A stretch of DNA of 64,000 bases from an uncultured Lachnospiraceae bacterium (GCA_900315055.1 OMXP01000003.1:21788-85787); one strand, 5' to 3'. Shown: positions 32,605 through 42,510, numbered from the stretch's first letter. The notes: generated by a model not told the origin, from the sequence alone. Numbers and translations: made by a program.

Positions 32605-34526
32605 GTGCGCTCGGCGGCGCACGTTTCTAACTGGTGCAAGTCCAGAATCCACCCGGTAGTGGGAAGGATATAGCCGAAGGCAAGGGTGTCCATCGCGAGA
32701 TGGAATCTGAAGGAAGCTGGATGCGGGGAAAGTACTAACCCGTGGGCAAACCTCTGGCCTGACGTACAGGAAGCTCATATTAGGTTGCATGCGAGGGTAA
32801 GACTGCAAGCCAAGCCGAAGCCCAGTAACTGCACGGAATCGCATGGAATAGATGAGACAGGTAGATGGAGGAAAAGAAACGTGTGGTACCCGAGGAGGTC
32901 TGCGGGATACACCCTGAAAGGGGCAACCGCCGCCCAAAGCGGCGCTGAACTCGCAGAAGTCAGCAGAGGTCATAGTAGTCGGTCATAGACGAGGCCGGCG
33001 AAGGACCGAATCAATAGTTAGTCCTGAGTACAGCCGGGGAAAGGAGGCAGGACCGATGAAAGCAGAATCGCTCGTAAATGAGCACTGCCTGCAAAAGAAT
33101 AGTGCGGAACACGAAGGATATGCAGGAGGGCGGAGGTCTCACCGACTGATATGGAAGGAAAGGGGCAGTGCAGGACCTGCACTCCTGGAAAAGATCCTGA
33201 ACAAGGACAACCTTTACAGGGCCTACAAGAGAGTGAAGGCGAATCATGGTGCACCCGGAATCGACGGCATGTCGATCGAGGAAGCGCTCGTCTGGCTGAA
33301 AGAGAACGGAGCGAGACTGGTGGAAGATATCTGCCGGGGCAAATATACCCCGCAGCCAGTTCGTCGCAAAGAGATCGCGAAGCCGGACGGTGGAGTGCGG
33401 AAGCTTGGCATTCCAACGGTAGTCGACAGGATTATCCAACAGGCCGTAGCTCAGCAACTGGCGCCCATTTATGAGCCGCTGTTTGCAGACGAAAGCTATG
33501 GATACCGACCGGGGCGCAGTGCACAGGGAGCCATTAACAAGGTCAAGGAGTATGCGGAAGAGGGATACACACAGGCTGTAGTGTTGGATCTGTCGAAGTA
33601 TTTCGACACGATCAACCATGAACACCTGCTCAATATCCTTCGTCGCAACATCACGGACGAGCGGGTCATACAGCTCATCAAGAGGTTTCTGAAAAGTGGT
33701 GTTATGGATCAGGGCGTCTTTGAAGAAACAGAGGCCGGGAGCCCGCAGGGCGGACCGTTGAGTCCTCTGTTGTCGTTAATCTACCTGAATGAATTCGATC
33801 AGGAGTTTGCGAAACGAGGCGTTCGATTTGTCCGCTATGCAGACGACATCGCCATGTTTGCGAAGAGCAGACGGGCGGCAGAACGCCTGCTGAACTCCAG
33901 CGTTTCCTACCTCGAGGGCAACCTCGGGCTCACGGTCAACAGAACCAAGAGCAGGGTAGTGAGCGTCTTTTCAGCCACGCAATTCAAGTACCTTGGCTTC
34001 GCATTGGGAAAGAACAGGAACGGCGTCTACGTTCGGGTTCATCCGAAGTCATTGGCAAAGTTCAGATCGAATCTGAGGAACCTCTCTTCCCGGAGGCATG
34101 CTCAGAGCATCCTTCCTGCGTTCAGAGCGATCAGGCTCTACGTTTCGGGATGGCTGAACTATTACGGCATTGCAACCATGAGGAAGTTCCTTATTACCTC
34201 ACAGCAGTGGCTGAACCAAGAATCCGCATGTGCATCTGGAAGCAATGGAAACTGCCCAGAACGAAACTGCGGGAGCTGCGGAAACTTGGTATTAATGGGG
34301 AGTTGGCCTACAACACGGCTTACTCCCGCAAGGCCTACTGGAGAATATCAAACTCCCAGGGGGTCAAAATGGCCCTTACAAACGAAAAGCTGTACAAGTG
34401 GGGACTCATTGATATGGTCGCCGCTTATACAGCCCTTGCGCACTAACACTATTGAAATCGCCGTATACCGAACGGTACGTACGGTGGTGTGAGAGGACGG
34501 GGGTTAGTCACCCCCTCCTACTCGAT
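32605..34526 (+). mobile_element. group IIC intron with reverse transcriptase gene
   Basis: The 5' end GTGCGC at 32605 follows a terminator hairpin and T run, as expected for class C introns. The 5' structured region (32605-33055) includes the conserved stretch AAGGGTGTCCATCGCGA near 32682 and GAAGTCAGCAGAGGTCATAG near 32956. The coding region lies in domain IV. Domain V is at 34459-34489 (CGCCGTATACCG ... CGGTACGTACGGTGG), and domain VI with GGGGGTTAGTCACCCCC ends in CTACTCGAT at 34526. The whole ribozyme appears intact by eye; the encoded protein is frameshifted, so movement would need help in trans. Confidence 0.9.
33056..34446 (+). pseudogene. group II intron reverse transcriptase/maturase, one-base frameshift
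   Basis: Begins at ATG 33056 behind AAAGGAGG. The reverse transcriptase domain is complete: GAPGIDGMS, LDLSKYFDTINH, GSPQGGPLSPLLS and the catalytic RYADDIAMF. The maturase domain starts normally (VSGWLNYYGIATMRKFL), but after QQWLN the frame is lost. The rest, RIRMCIWKQWKLPRTKLREL to the stop at 34446, continues in another frame. Adding one A at 34218-34219 (CAAG to CAAAG) restores one frame of about 463 codons reading NQRIRMC. No endonuclease domain is present, as usual for class C. A sequencing error in this A run cannot be excluded. Confidence 0.88.
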
Positions 34527-34596
34527 TCGTGCCGGCACAGGTCAGCGTATGTGCCTCAGAAAACGGCAAGTGTCCTCATGGTTTCCTCCGGGTCTC

Positions 34597-34624
34597 TTGA
34601 CAGCCGCCTCCTCATGAATATAAT
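34597..34624 (+). promoter_or_regulatory. promoter of the fatty acid synthesis operon
   Basis: TTGACA (34597-34602), 16-base spacer, TATAAT (34619-34624): a consensus promoter, 67 bases before acpP. Directly behind it comes an A/T-rich block with GTTAAC and AATTGATTTTAATT (34632-34657), a plausible site for a FabT-like MarR repressor. The 34527-34596 stretch has nothing else recognisable. Confidence 0.85.
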
Positions 34625-34690
34625 TCAAAATAAGTTAACTAAATTGATTTTAATTAATACAAAATGAATCAACATTCCCAGGAGGACACT

Positions 34691-34921
34691 ATGAATTTCG
34701 AACAGGTCAGAGACATCATTGCGAACACCTTAAGCTGCGATGCGGACAGCATCACGATGAACACGAACCTCATTGAGGATCTCGAGGCGGATTCCCTCGA
34801 CATCGTGGAGCTGCAGATGGCCCTCGAGGACGCGGGCGCCGAGAAGATCCCGGACGAGAAGCTTCCGGAACTGAAGACCGTCGGCGACATCGTGAACTAC
34901 CTGAAGAGCGCGAAGGCATGA
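34691..34921 (+). CDS. acpP: acyl carrier protein
   Basis: A 76-residue acidic helical protein. LEADSLDIVE contains the DSL motif; Ser35 receives the 4'-phosphopantetheine that carries growing acyl chains. GGAGG five bases before the ATG supports this start over an in-frame ATG at 34664 without ribosome binding site. First gene of the fatty acid operon; its last bases overlap accD (ATGA). Confidence 0.95.
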   Translation: MNFEQVRDIIANTLSCDADSITMNTNLIEDLEADSLDIVELQMALEDAGAEKIPDEKLPELKTVGDIVNYLKSAKA

Positions 34922-35736
34922 GCGGAATCAGTGAAGCCCTCGAGGACGTGATCCCCGTCTATCACACCTGCAAAAAGTGCGGCCGGAGAATCCAGGAGAA
35001 GATCTGGAGACAGAACCGGAACATCTGCCCCTTCTGCGGGCGGTATGATCCGATGACGGCAAAGGACCGCTTTTCCCTGATCCTCGATGAGGGGAGTGCA
35101 CAGTTCTTCGGCCGGGAGGTCAGGGCAAAGGATCCGCTCTCCTTTGAGGGGTATGCGGGAAAGCTCAGAGAGAGCGAGGCAAAGACAGGGCTTTCGGAGG
35201 CTGCGGTCTGCGCCGAGGGTCTTCTTGACGGGTATCGGATCGTCATGGTGGTCATGGACACGAGGTTTTTCATGGGCAGCATGAGCGCTGCCGTCGGGGA
35301 GCGCATCACGAGGGCCGTTGAGAGAGCGGATGCGAAAAGGCTGCCTCTTGTGATCTTCTGCGCATCCGGCGGCGCCCGCATGCAGGAGGGCATCTACTCC
35401 CTCATGCAGATGGCAAAGACCGCGGCGGCGATCGAGACCTTCTCGGAGCATAAGGGACTCTACATCAGCGTTCTCACCCACCCGACAACGGGCGGTGTCA
35501 CGGCAAGCTTTGCAACGCTCGGTGACATCACGCTCGCAGAGCCCGGCGCCCTCATCGGGTTTGCGGGGCCCCGGGTCATCGAGCAGACGATCGGACAGAA
35601 GCTCCCGAAGGGCTTCCAGAGATCCGAATACCTGGAAAAACAGGGCTTTGTGGATGCGATCGTGGAGCGCAAGGACCAGAAACAGATGCTCTCGAAGATC
35701 CTTTCTCTCCACGGTGTTTCAAAGGAGGCTACCTGA
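34918..35736 (+). CDS. accD: acetyl-CoA carboxylase carboxyltransferase, beta subunit
   Basis: A 272-residue carboxyltransferase beta subunit. The N-terminal zinc ribbon is visible as CKKC (about 18-21) and CPFC (about 37-40), followed by the crotonase-like fold with SGGARMQEG and HPTTGGVTASFA. Together with AccA it transfers CO2 from biotin to acetyl-CoA to make malonyl-CoA. Four-base overlap with acpP indicates coupling. Confidence 0.95.
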   Translation: MSGISEALEDVIPVYHTCKKCGRRIQEKIWRQNRNICPFCGRYDPMTAKDRFSLILDEGSAQFFGREVRAKDPLSFEGYAGKLRESEAKTGLSEAAVCAEGLLDGYRIVMVVMDTRFFMGSMSAAVGERITRAVERADAKRLPLVIFCASGGARMQEGIYSLMQMAKTAAAIETFSEHKGLYISVLTHPTTGGVTASFATLGDITLAEPGALIGFAGPRVIEQTIGQKLPKGFQRSEYLEKQGFVDAIVERKDQKQMLSKILSLHGVSKEAT

Positions 35737-35737
35737 C

Positions 35738-36664
35738 ATGATCCGGGAACAGCTCGAAAAGGCGGACGCCATCGAGGCGAGAATCCAGGAAAAGAAGCAG
35801 GACGGCGCAGGACCGGAGGAGCTGGAGATGCTCCGCATCGAGAAGGCAAGGATGCTTAGGCCCCTCACCCACCCGAATGCCAATGAGCGCGTCTATCTTG
35901 CCCGCAGGATCGACCGGCCGCATCTCAAAGATTTCATCCCGAACCTGTTTACGGATTTCCTCGAGATGAAGGGCGATCACCTGTACGGAGATGATCACGC
36001 AATCCTCGGCGGCATTGCCTTCTTCCACGGACGGGCCGTGAGCGTTGTCGGCCACTGCAAGGGACACAGCGCGGAAGAAAACCTTGCCTGCTGCTTTGGC
36101 ATGCCGCGTCCCGAGGGGTACCGGAAGGCCCTCCGCATCATGGAGAAGGCGGAAAAGTTTCAGCGCCCGATCCTCACGTTCATCGACACCCCGGGAGCCT
36201 ACCCGGGAAAGGATGCCGAAGAACACGGACAGGGCGAGGCGATCGCACGAAATCTTGCGGCGATGTCGCGCCTTACCGTTCCCGTGATCTCGATTGTGAC
36301 CGGCGAGGGAAACTCCGGCGGGGCTCTCGCGATCGGTGTTGCCAACAGGATCCTGATGCTCGAGTACGCGGTCTACTCCGTCCTCTCCCCGGAGGGATTT
36401 GCGAGCATCCTCTGGAAGGACGCCTCCAGAGCCCCGGAGGCCGCGGGAAAGATGCACCTGACCGCGGAGGATCTCGTGGAGGCGGGGGTCGTCGATGAGA
36501 TCGTCCCGGAGCCCCTGGGAGGTGCGCAGGAGGATCCGGGACGCCTCTATGCAAGCCTTGACAGGGCGATTCAGGAGGCGCTTGCCTCCTTTGACGGCAT
36601 GACGCCGGACGAGATCCGTGCGCAGCGGCGGGAGAAATTCCGGAGGATCGGCAATGGGGAATGA
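35738..36664 (+). CDS. accA: acetyl-CoA carboxylase carboxyltransferase, alpha subunit
   Basis: A 308-residue partner of AccD. DTPGAYPGKDAEEHGQGEAI and IVTGEGNSGGALAIGVANRI are family hallmarks, and the N-terminal helices MIREQLEKADAIEARI fit AccA. The track of open frame extends far upstream inside accD; AAAGGAGG at 35721-35728 and the family start point to 35738. The biotin carrier (accB) and carboxylase (accC) genes are absent from this operon. Confidence 0.95.
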   Translation: MIREQLEKADAIEARIQEKKQDGAGPEELEMLRIEKARMLRPLTHPNANERVYLARRIDRPHLKDFIPNLFTDFLEMKGDHLYGDDHAILGGIAFFHGRAVSVVGHCKGHSAEENLACCFGMPRPEGYRKALRIMEKAEKFQRPILTFIDTPGAYPGKDAEEHGQGEAIARNLAAMSRLTVPVISIVTGEGNSGGALAIGVANRILMLEYAVYSVLSPEGFASILWKDASRAPEAAGKMHLTAEDLVEAGVVDEIVPEPLGGAQEDPGRLYASLDRAIQEALASFDGMTPDEIRAQRREKFRRIGNGE

Positions 36665-37616
36665 CGGACTTTCCATCCTCTCCTCCGGGTATGCCGCAGG
36701 ATCGAGGGTGGTGACAAACGAGGACTTCGCAAGGATCGTCGACACCTCCGATGAATGGATCCGCTCGAGGACCGGGATCGTGACACGGCATTTTGGCGGG
36801 GAAGGCGAGAGCACGACAACCCTTGCTCTTTCCGCCGCGCGCTCTGCCCTGGAGAAGGCAGGCATTTCGAAGGAGAAGATCGCGGCCATCATCTGCGCCA
36901 CGATGTCCGCGGACCATGCAACACCTTCAACGGCCTGCCTGCTGCAGAGAGAGCTCTCCCTTCCGGAGAACATCGCGGCGATCGATGTGAATGCCGCCTG
37001 CTCCGGATTCGTTGCGGCGCTTCTTGCCTGCCGTTCGTTCCTGACCGATGAGAGACCGTACGCCATCGTCATCGGCGCGGAGCAGCTCTCCCGCCTCCTC
37101 GACTTTACGGACCGTACGACCTGCGTGCTCTTCGGAGACGGGGCGGGAGCGGTGGTTGTCAGAAAGGCAGAGGTGCCGTTCGGTTCCTGTCTCTTTGCAA
37201 AGGGCGGGACAGAGATCCTTGCAGAGGGTGCGGGACCGGAGGTGTCGCACATCCGGATGGACGGATGGGCGGTGTTCCGCTTTGCGGTGGAGGCACTTCC
37301 CGCCGCGATGAAAGAGACGCTGAAAAACGCCGGGCTGTCCGTCCATGAGATCGACCACATCGTCTGCCATCAGGCAAACGAGCGGATTCTGGAGCATGTG
37401 ATCAAAAAGGAACAGCTCGAGGACAGAAAAGTCTACCGCAACATCGATCACTTCGGGAACACGAGCGCAGCCTCAATCCCCATGGCGATCGGTGAGATGG
37501 AGGAGAGGGGACTCCTGAAAACAGGTGAGTCTCTGCTCCTTATGGGTTTTGGCGCCGGCCTTACGGCGGGTGGCGTTGTGGTCTTTTATGGAGGTCATGA
37601 TGAAGACACTCAGTGA
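36654..37616 (+). CDS. fabH: beta-ketoacyl-ACP synthase III
   Basis: A 320-residue thiolase-fold enzyme that condenses acetyl-CoA with malonyl-ACP to start the chain. The catalytic triad is visible: Cys in NAACSGFVAALL, His in IVCHQANERI and Asn in HFGNTSAASIP. GSGAG-like end (LLLMGFGAGLTAGG) is typical. The start at 36654 overlaps the end of accA by 11 bases and follows CGGAGG. Confidence 0.95.
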   Translation: MGNDGLSILSSGYAAGSRVVTNEDFARIVDTSDEWIRSRTGIVTRHFGGEGESTTTLALSAARSALEKAGISKEKIAAIICATMSADHATPSTACLLQRELSLPENIAAIDVNAACSGFVAALLACRSFLTDERPYAIVIGAEQLSRLLDFTDRTTCVLFGDGAGAVVVRKAEVPFGSCLFAKGGTEILAEGAGPEVSHIRMDGWAVFRFAVEALPAAMKETLKNAGLSVHEIDHIVCHQANERILEHVIKKEQLEDRKVYRNIDHFGNTSAASIPMAIGEMEERGLLKTGESLLLMGFGAGLTAGGVVVFYGGHDEDTQ

Positions 37617-38514
37617 AATCCTGGGGACGAGATATCCCGTGATCCAGGGCGGCATGGCAAACATTGCAACGGGGCGCTTTGCGGCAGCCTGCGCGAATGC
37701 CGGCGCGCTCGGCATCATCGGAACCGGCGGCATGACGCCGGAGCAGCTCGAGGAGGAGATCGCGGTGGCGCGGAGCCTTACCGCGGCGCCCTTCGGGGTC
37801 AACCTCATGCTGATGCACCCGAAGACACATGACTTTGTGGACATCGTCTGCAGAACGGGCGTGAAGTTCGTGACCTGCGGCGCCGGATCCTCCGGCCCGT
37901 ACATGGATCAGCTTAAAAAGGCCGGCGTCTTCGTGATGCCGGTCGTTGCGGCGCCGGTTCTGGCATGCCACCTCGAGGAGCTCGGAGCCGATGCGATCAT
38001 CGCCGAGGGGTGCGAGAGCGGCGGCCATGTGGGCGAGATGACCACGATGACCCTGGTGCCACAGGTCTGCGATGCGGTAAATATCCCTGTCATTGCGGCA
38101 GGCGGCATCGCGGATGTCCGGCAGGTGCGGGCGGCAAGAGCTCTTGGTGCCTGCGGTGTGCAGGTCGGGACCTGCCTACTTGTATCCGAGGAGTGCCCGA
38201 TCCACGAGAACTACAAGAAGGCACTCCTGAAGGTAAAGGGGTCCGATACCATTGTCACCGGACGAATCGGCGGGACGCCGGTGCGGGTTTTGAAGAACGA
38301 GATGTCCCGCCAGTATGTAAAGCGCGAGAAACAGGGCGCCAACAGAGAGGAGCTCGAGCAGTACACCCTGGGGTCTCTTCGAAGAGCCGTGTTTGACGGC
38401 GATACGAAGACCGGAAGCCTCATGGCGGGACAGGTCTGCGGACAGCTCTTTAAGATCCGCCCGGTGGCAGAGATCATCAAAAATCTTGCCGCGGGCTTTG
38501 AAGGAGGCATGTGA
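37600..38514 (+). CDS. fabK: FMN-dependent enoyl-ACP reductase II
   Basis: A 304-residue FMN enzyme of the nitronate monooxygenase-like fold. PVIQGGMANIATGRFAAA and GALGIIGTGGM form the N-terminal barrel strands, and EGCESGGHVGEMTTM with AAGGIADVRQV form the FMN phosphate site. It performs the last reduction of each elongation round, replacing FabI, which has consequences for triclosan-type inhibitor sensitivity. GGAGG fits ATG 37600 better than 37597. It overlaps fabH by 17 bases. Confidence 0.95.
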   Translation: MKTLSEILGTRYPVIQGGMANIATGRFAAACANAGALGIIGTGGMTPEQLEEEIAVARSLTAAPFGVNLMLMHPKTHDFVDIVCRTGVKFVTCGAGSSGPYMDQLKKAGVFVMPVVAAPVLACHLEELGADAIIAEGCESGGHVGEMTTMTLVPQVCDAVNIPVIAAGGIADVRQVRAARALGACGVQVGTCLLVSEECPIHENYKKALLKVKGSDTIVTGRIGGTPVRVLKNEMSRQYVKREKQGANREELEQYTLGSLRRAVFDGDTKTGSLMAGQVCGQLFKIRPVAEIIKNLAAGFEGGM

Positions 38515-39479
38515 TGACAACCTGCTACCTGTATGCGGGCCAGGGTGCCCAGAAGGCGGGCATGGGCAGGGACCTGTACGAGAACAGCGAGACGTTCCGC
38601 CGTGTCTTTGACTGTGCGGACCCGGGCTTTGACCTGCACGAGGTCTGCTTTGAGGATCCGGACGGAAAGCTGAGCAAGACGCAGTATACGCAGCCCGCCC
38701 TTCTTGCGATGGAGGCCGGAATCACGGAAATCCTGCGGCGTGCGGGGCTCTTCCCGGACTATGTGGCAGGACTCTCCCTCGGGGAGTATGCAGCACTCGA
38801 GGCGGCGGATGTGCTGACCGCCTCGAAGGCCATTACGATGACTGCCTTCCGCGGAAGGGCGATGGCACGGGCCTCGGAGGGGATTGCGTGCGGCATGACC
38901 GCGGTACTCGCCCTGGATGAAGGCGCACTTCAGGCCTGCTGCGGGATGGCATCGGATGCGGGAAAGGTTTATATCTGCAACTACAACTGCCTGGGTCAGC
39001 TCGTCATCAGCGGTCAAAAGAGCGCCGTCGACAAGGCATCGGCGCTTGCCCTTAAGGCGGGCGCAAGACGGTGCATACCGCTTGCCGTCTCCGGCCCCTT
39101 CCACACGCCGCTCATGAAGCCTGCGGGAGAGGACCTTCGACGGTACTTTGAGAGAGTCACTTTCAGGGAGCCGAAGAGTATCGTCCTCTACAACTGCCTT
39201 GGCGGGGAGAACCGGGAGGGCGTGCCCGTGCCGGATCTTCTGGTCCGCCAGGTGCAGAGCCCGGTTTACATGGAGCAGATCCTCGAGAACCTGTTCCGGC
39301 AGGGCGTTACGGAATTTGTCGAGATCGGTCCCGGAAAGACACTGACGGGCTTTGTGAAGAAGACCGCAAGGGCCATGGGGATCGAGGATGGCTCCTTTAC
39401 CACCTGGAACCTCGACTCCTTCGAGAGCACGGAGAAATATCTCGACAGCCTGAAGGCTGTCCTGAAAGGGGAGCAGTAA
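38514..39479 (+). CDS. fabD: malonyl-CoA:ACP transacylase
   Basis: A 321-residue acyltransferase. YAGQGAQKAGMGRDLY opens the fold, GLSLGEYAAL carries the nucleophile Ser, and SGPFHTPLM the catalytic His. It loads malonyl groups on ACP. AAGGAGG precedes ATG 38514, which overlaps the fabK stop (TGATG); the GTG just before is not needed. Confidence 0.95.
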   Translation: MTTCYLYAGQGAQKAGMGRDLYENSETFRRVFDCADPGFDLHEVCFEDPDGKLSKTQYTQPALLAMEAGITEILRRAGLFPDYVAGLSLGEYAALEAADVLTASKAITMTAFRGRAMARASEGIACGMTAVLALDEGALQACCGMASDAGKVYICNYNCLGQLVISGQKSAVDKASALALKAGARRCIPLAVSGPFHTPLMKPAGEDLRRYFERVTFREPKSIVLYNCLGGENREGVPVPDLLVRQVQSPVYMEQILENLFRQGVTEFVEIGPGKTLTGFVKKTARAMGIEDGSFTTWNLDSFESTEKYLDSLKAVLKGEQ

Positions 39480-40216
39480 TGGCACGATATGCAGTGGTGA
39501 CCGGCGCAAGCCGCGGCATCGGGCACGCGGTGGCAGTATCCCTTGCAAAAGACGGGACAGACGTTCTCCTCTGCTTTGCGGGAAACGAGGAAAAGGCAAA
39601 GGAAACGAGGCAGGCCTGCCTTGCAGCCTTTCCGGACGGCACCTTTCCCCTGTGCCGGGCAGATGTCGGAACGAAAGAGGGGTGCGGGGCAATCCTTGCG
39701 GCGGCAGAGGCGTTTCCCTCTCTGGACGTTCTTGTCAACTGCGCGGGAATCACGAGGGACGGGCTTCTCATCGGCCTTTCCGAGGAGGACATCGACAGGG
39801 TGCTGTCGGTAAACCTCGAGGGGGCGATCCTTCTTTGCAGAGGCGCCGTAAAGCGCATGATCCGGCAGAGGTCCGGACACATCATCAACATCTCCAGCGT
39901 CGTCGGGCTTCACGGCAATCCGGGGCAGGTGAACTATGCCGCGGCAAAGGCCGGGATCGTGGGACTGACCAGAAGCCTTGCAAAGGAGGTCGGACGGCGG
40001 GGGATCACGGTCAATGCCGTGGCACCCGGCATGATTGCGACCGACATGACCGCCGCGATGCCTCAGAAGGCAAGAGATGCGGCCCTTGCCGCGATCCCCA
40101 TGCAGAGGGAGGGAACCCCGGAGGACGTCGCAGAGGCGGTGCGCTTTCTTGCATCGGACGCGGCGGGATACATCACGGGGCAGGTGCTCTGTGTCGACGG
40201 CGGCATGGGCATGTAG
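39479..40216 (+). CDS. fabG: 3-oxoacyl-ACP reductase
   Basis: A 245-residue short-chain dehydrogenase. TGASRGIG is the NADPH loop; ISSVVGLHGNPGQVNYAAAK contains the catalytic Ser, Tyr and Lys. It reduces 3-oxoacyl-ACP in each elongation cycle. Its ATG shares one base with the fabD stop (TAATG). Confidence 0.96.
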   Translation: MARYAVVTGASRGIGHAVAVSLAKDGTDVLLCFAGNEEKAKETRQACLAAFPDGTFPLCRADVGTKEGCGAILAAAEAFPSLDVLVNCAGITRDGLLIGLSEEDIDRVLSVNLEGAILLCRGAVKRMIRQRSGHIINISSVVGLHGNPGQVNYAAAKAGIVGLTRSLAKEVGRRGITVNAVAPGMIATDMTAAMPQKARDAALAAIPMQREGTPEDVAEAVRFLASDAAGYITGQVLCVDGGMGM

Positions 40217-40225
40217 GAGGTTTTC

Positions 40226-41470
40226 ATGGAACGAAGACGAGTAGCCGTGACAGGGCTTGGAACCGTTAATCCGACAGGACTTTCTGTCGAAGAGAGCTGG
40301 CAGAACATCCGGCAGGGGAAGGTGGCAATCGCGCCGATCGAGCGCTTTGACACGACAGACTTCAGGGTAAAACTTGCCGGGGAGATCAGGCACTTTGATC
40401 CCACACGGTGGATGGACAGAAAGGAAGCGCGCCGCCTGGCGCTCTTCTCCCAGTACGCGATGGCGGCGGCTGTGGAGGCAATCAAACAGGCAGGGATTTC
40501 CTGTGATCCCGAAAATCCGGATCCGAAGACCGGGGTTCTCATCTCCTCCGGGATCGGGGGACTGTCTGTCATCGAAGAGGAACACGACCGGGGAAAGGAG
40601 AAGGGATTCGAGCGGGTGAGCCCGCTGTTCATTCCCCTGACCATCTCGAACATGGCGGCCGGAAACATCGCCATCCGCTTCGGTTTCCAGGGCATGTGCT
40701 CCTGCACGGTGACCGCGTGTGCCGGCGGCAGCAATGCGATCGGCGATGCATTCCACCGCATCCGCGACGGGTACGAGGACGTGATGGTCTGCGGCGGCAC
40801 GGAAGCCGCGATCACGCCCCTCTCCATCGGAGGCTTTGCGGCGATGCGGGCGCTCTCGACGGCAACCGATCCTCTTCGCGCCTCGATCCCGTTCGATGCG
40901 GACCGCGGCGGTTTTGTCATGGGAGAGGGCGCAGGCGTCCTTGTGCTCGAGGAGTGGGAGCACGCAAAGAAGCGCGGGGCCAGGATCCTCGCGGAGCTTG
41001 TGGGATACGGTGCAAACTGCGATGCGTACCACATCACGGCGCCGTCCCCGAACGGGAGAGGGGCTGCGGCCTGCATGGAGCTTGCCCTCGAGGATGCGGG
41101 CATCAGCGCAAAGGAGATCTCGTATATCAACGCCCACGGCACCTCGACAAAGCTCAACGATGCCGGCGAGACGGCGGCAATCCATCAGGTGTTCGGGGAT
41201 CATGCAAAGGACATCCCGGTCTCGTCCACAAAGTCGATGACGGGACATCTTCTCGGCGCTGCAGGCGGCGTGGAGGCAGTGTTCTGTGTCATGAGCCTTG
41301 TGGACCAGTTCGTACCGATGACGGCAGGGTACCGGACTCCGGATCCCGCATGCGACCTCGACTACGTGACGGAGGGCGGAAGAAGCATGCCGCTGTCCTT
41401 CGTCCTCTCCGACAACCTCGGGTTTGGCGGACACAATGCGGTGCTCATCTTCAAAAAGGCGGAGGCGTGA
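40226..41470 (+). CDS. fabF: beta-ketoacyl-ACP synthase II
   Basis: A 414-residue elongating condensing enzyme. The Cys of [13 protein letters not shown] is the nucleophile; the two His lie in [10 protein letters not shown] and [22 protein letters not shown] opens the protein as usual. AGGAGG precedes the ATG by seven bases. Confidence 0.96.
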   Translation: MERRRVAVTGLGTVNPTGLSVEESWQNIRQGKVAIAPIERFDTTDFRVKLAGEIRHFDPTRWMDRKEARRLALFSQYAMAAAVEAIKQAGISCDPENPDPKTGVLISSGIGGLSVIEEEHDRGKEKGFERVSPLFIPLTISNMAAGNIAIRFGFQGMCSCTVTACAGGSNAIGDAFHRIRDGYEDVMVCGGTEAAITPLSIGGFAAMRALSTATDPLRASIPFDADRGGFVMGEGAGVLVLEEWEHAKKRGARILAELVGYGANCDAYHITAPSPNGRGAAACMELALEDAGISAKEISYINAHGTSTKLNDAGETAAIHQVFGDHAKDIPVSSTKSMTGHLLGAAGGVEAVFCVMSLVDQFVPMTAGYRTPDPACDLDYVTEGGRSMPLSFVLSDNLGFGGHNAVLIFKKAEA

Positions 41471-41471
41471 G

Positions 41472-41909
41472 ATGGAACTTTCTGCAGAAGAGATCCGGAA
41501 GATCCTGCCGCACCGCTACCCGATGCTCCTTGTGGACCGGATTACAGAACTGGTACCCGGACAGATGGCAAAGGGAAGAAAGTGCGTCTCGATGAATGAG
41601 CCCTTCTTTCAGGGACATTTCCCGGGAAAGCCGGTGATGCCGGGGGTGCTGATCCTTGAGGCCCTCGCCCAGACGGGCGCGGTGGCGCTTTTATCAAAGG
41701 AGGAGAACAAGGGAAAGCTTGCCCTCTTTGGCGGCGTGAAGAGCTGCCGCTTCAGGAAACAGGTGGTCCCCGGCGATGTGCTCGAGATGACCTGTGAGAT
41801 CAAAGACCTGCGGGGACCTGTGGGGAGCGGAATCTGCGAGGCGAGAGTTGACGGAACACTTGCCTGCCGCGCGGAGATCCTCTTTGCCCTGACCGATCGG
41901 AAAAACTGA
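41472..41909 (+). CDS. fabZ: 3-hydroxyacyl-ACP dehydratase
   Basis: A 145-residue hotdog-fold enzyme that dehydrates 3-hydroxyacyl-[13 protein letters not shown] and [20 protein letters not shown] hold the catalytic His and Glu. It begins one base after the fabF stop and is the last biosynthetic gene of the operon. No FabA or FabM isomerase is nearby, so the route to unsaturated fatty acids is not visible here. Confidence 0.95.
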   Translation: MELSAEEIRKILPHRYPMLLVDRITELVPGQMAKGRKCVSMNEPFFQGHFPGKPVMPGVLILEALAQTGAVALLSKEENKGKLALFGGVKSCRFRKQVVPGDVLEMTCEIKDLRGPVGSGICEARVDGTLACRAEILFALTDRKN

Positions 41910-41931
41910 CACTTTTCCGAACCTGTCAAAC

Positions 41932-41960
41932 TTTCCAGAATCCGCGCCAGCCATTATAAT
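41932..41960 (+). promoter_or_regulatory. promoter of the MarR regulator gene
   Basis: TTTCCA (41932-41937), 17-base spacer, TATAAT (41955-41960). It implies that the regulator can be expressed apart from the fab operon, with a leader of about 28 bases before the ATG at 41995. Confidence 0.65.
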
Positions 41961-41994
41961 GAGATGGTACCTGATCACAAAGGGGGATGGCGGG

Positions 41995-42504
41995 ATGCTC
42001 ACGGATGAACTCAATGACCTGTACGGAAAAATGCGTCTGTATTTCTACATGCAGATGGCACCGAACTTTGCAAACCGCGAGGCGTCGCTGACGACCTCGG
42101 AGACCTTCTGCATGGAGGTCATCAACCTGCTCGGCAATCCGACCGTCTCCGAATTTGCCTCCGTCACCGGCATCTCGGGACCAAATGCCGCGAGCAAGCT
42201 GGCAAGCCTGATCCGAAAGGGATACGTTGAGAAGGTCCGCTCCGATGAGGACAAGAGAACCTATCACCTGCACCCCACGGAGAAGTTCTACCGCTACTAC
42301 CGGATCAGCACCGACTACCTGAACAAGGTTGTCGAGAGGTGCCAGAAGCGCTTCTCGAAACAGGAGCTTGCAAACCTCGAGGAATTCATCCGCATCATCG
42401 ATGATGAGCTGATGCCCGAGGTGAACATTGAAAACCTGAAGAAGAATTCGCAGAAAGAGAAGGACAGTGAAGCTGCAAAGCCGGAGTCCGAAACTGCGAA
42501 GTGA
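41995..42504 (+). CDS. MarR family transcriptional regulator, possible FabT-like repressor
   Basis: A 169-residue winged-helix protein. PTVSEFASVTGISGPNAASK is the helix-turn-helix (about 45-65), followed by the wing with KVRSDEDKRTYHL, the family signature. The C-terminal tail is charged and low-complexity. The frame is open from 41959, but that start overlaps its own promoter -10; AAGGGGG supports 41995. Its place behind the nine fab genes suggests that it senses acyl-ACP or a similar signal and represses them, as FabT does in streptococci. That role is inference. Confidence 0.85.
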   Translation: MLTDELNDLYGKMRLYFYMQMAPNFANREASLTTSETFCMEVINLLGNPTVSEFASVTGISGPNAASKLASLIRKGYVEKVRSDEDKRTYHLHPTEKFYRYYRISTDYLNKVVERCQKRFSKQELANLEEFIRIIDDELMPEVNIENLKKNSQKEKDSEAAKPESETAK

Positions 42505-42510
42505 AATCAG

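Noticed and set aside
33056..34492. Reverse transcriptase of a retron or diversity-generating element
   Set aside because: The maturase domain, the 5' GTGCG, domains V and VI and the terminator-linked insertion site identify a group IIC intron.
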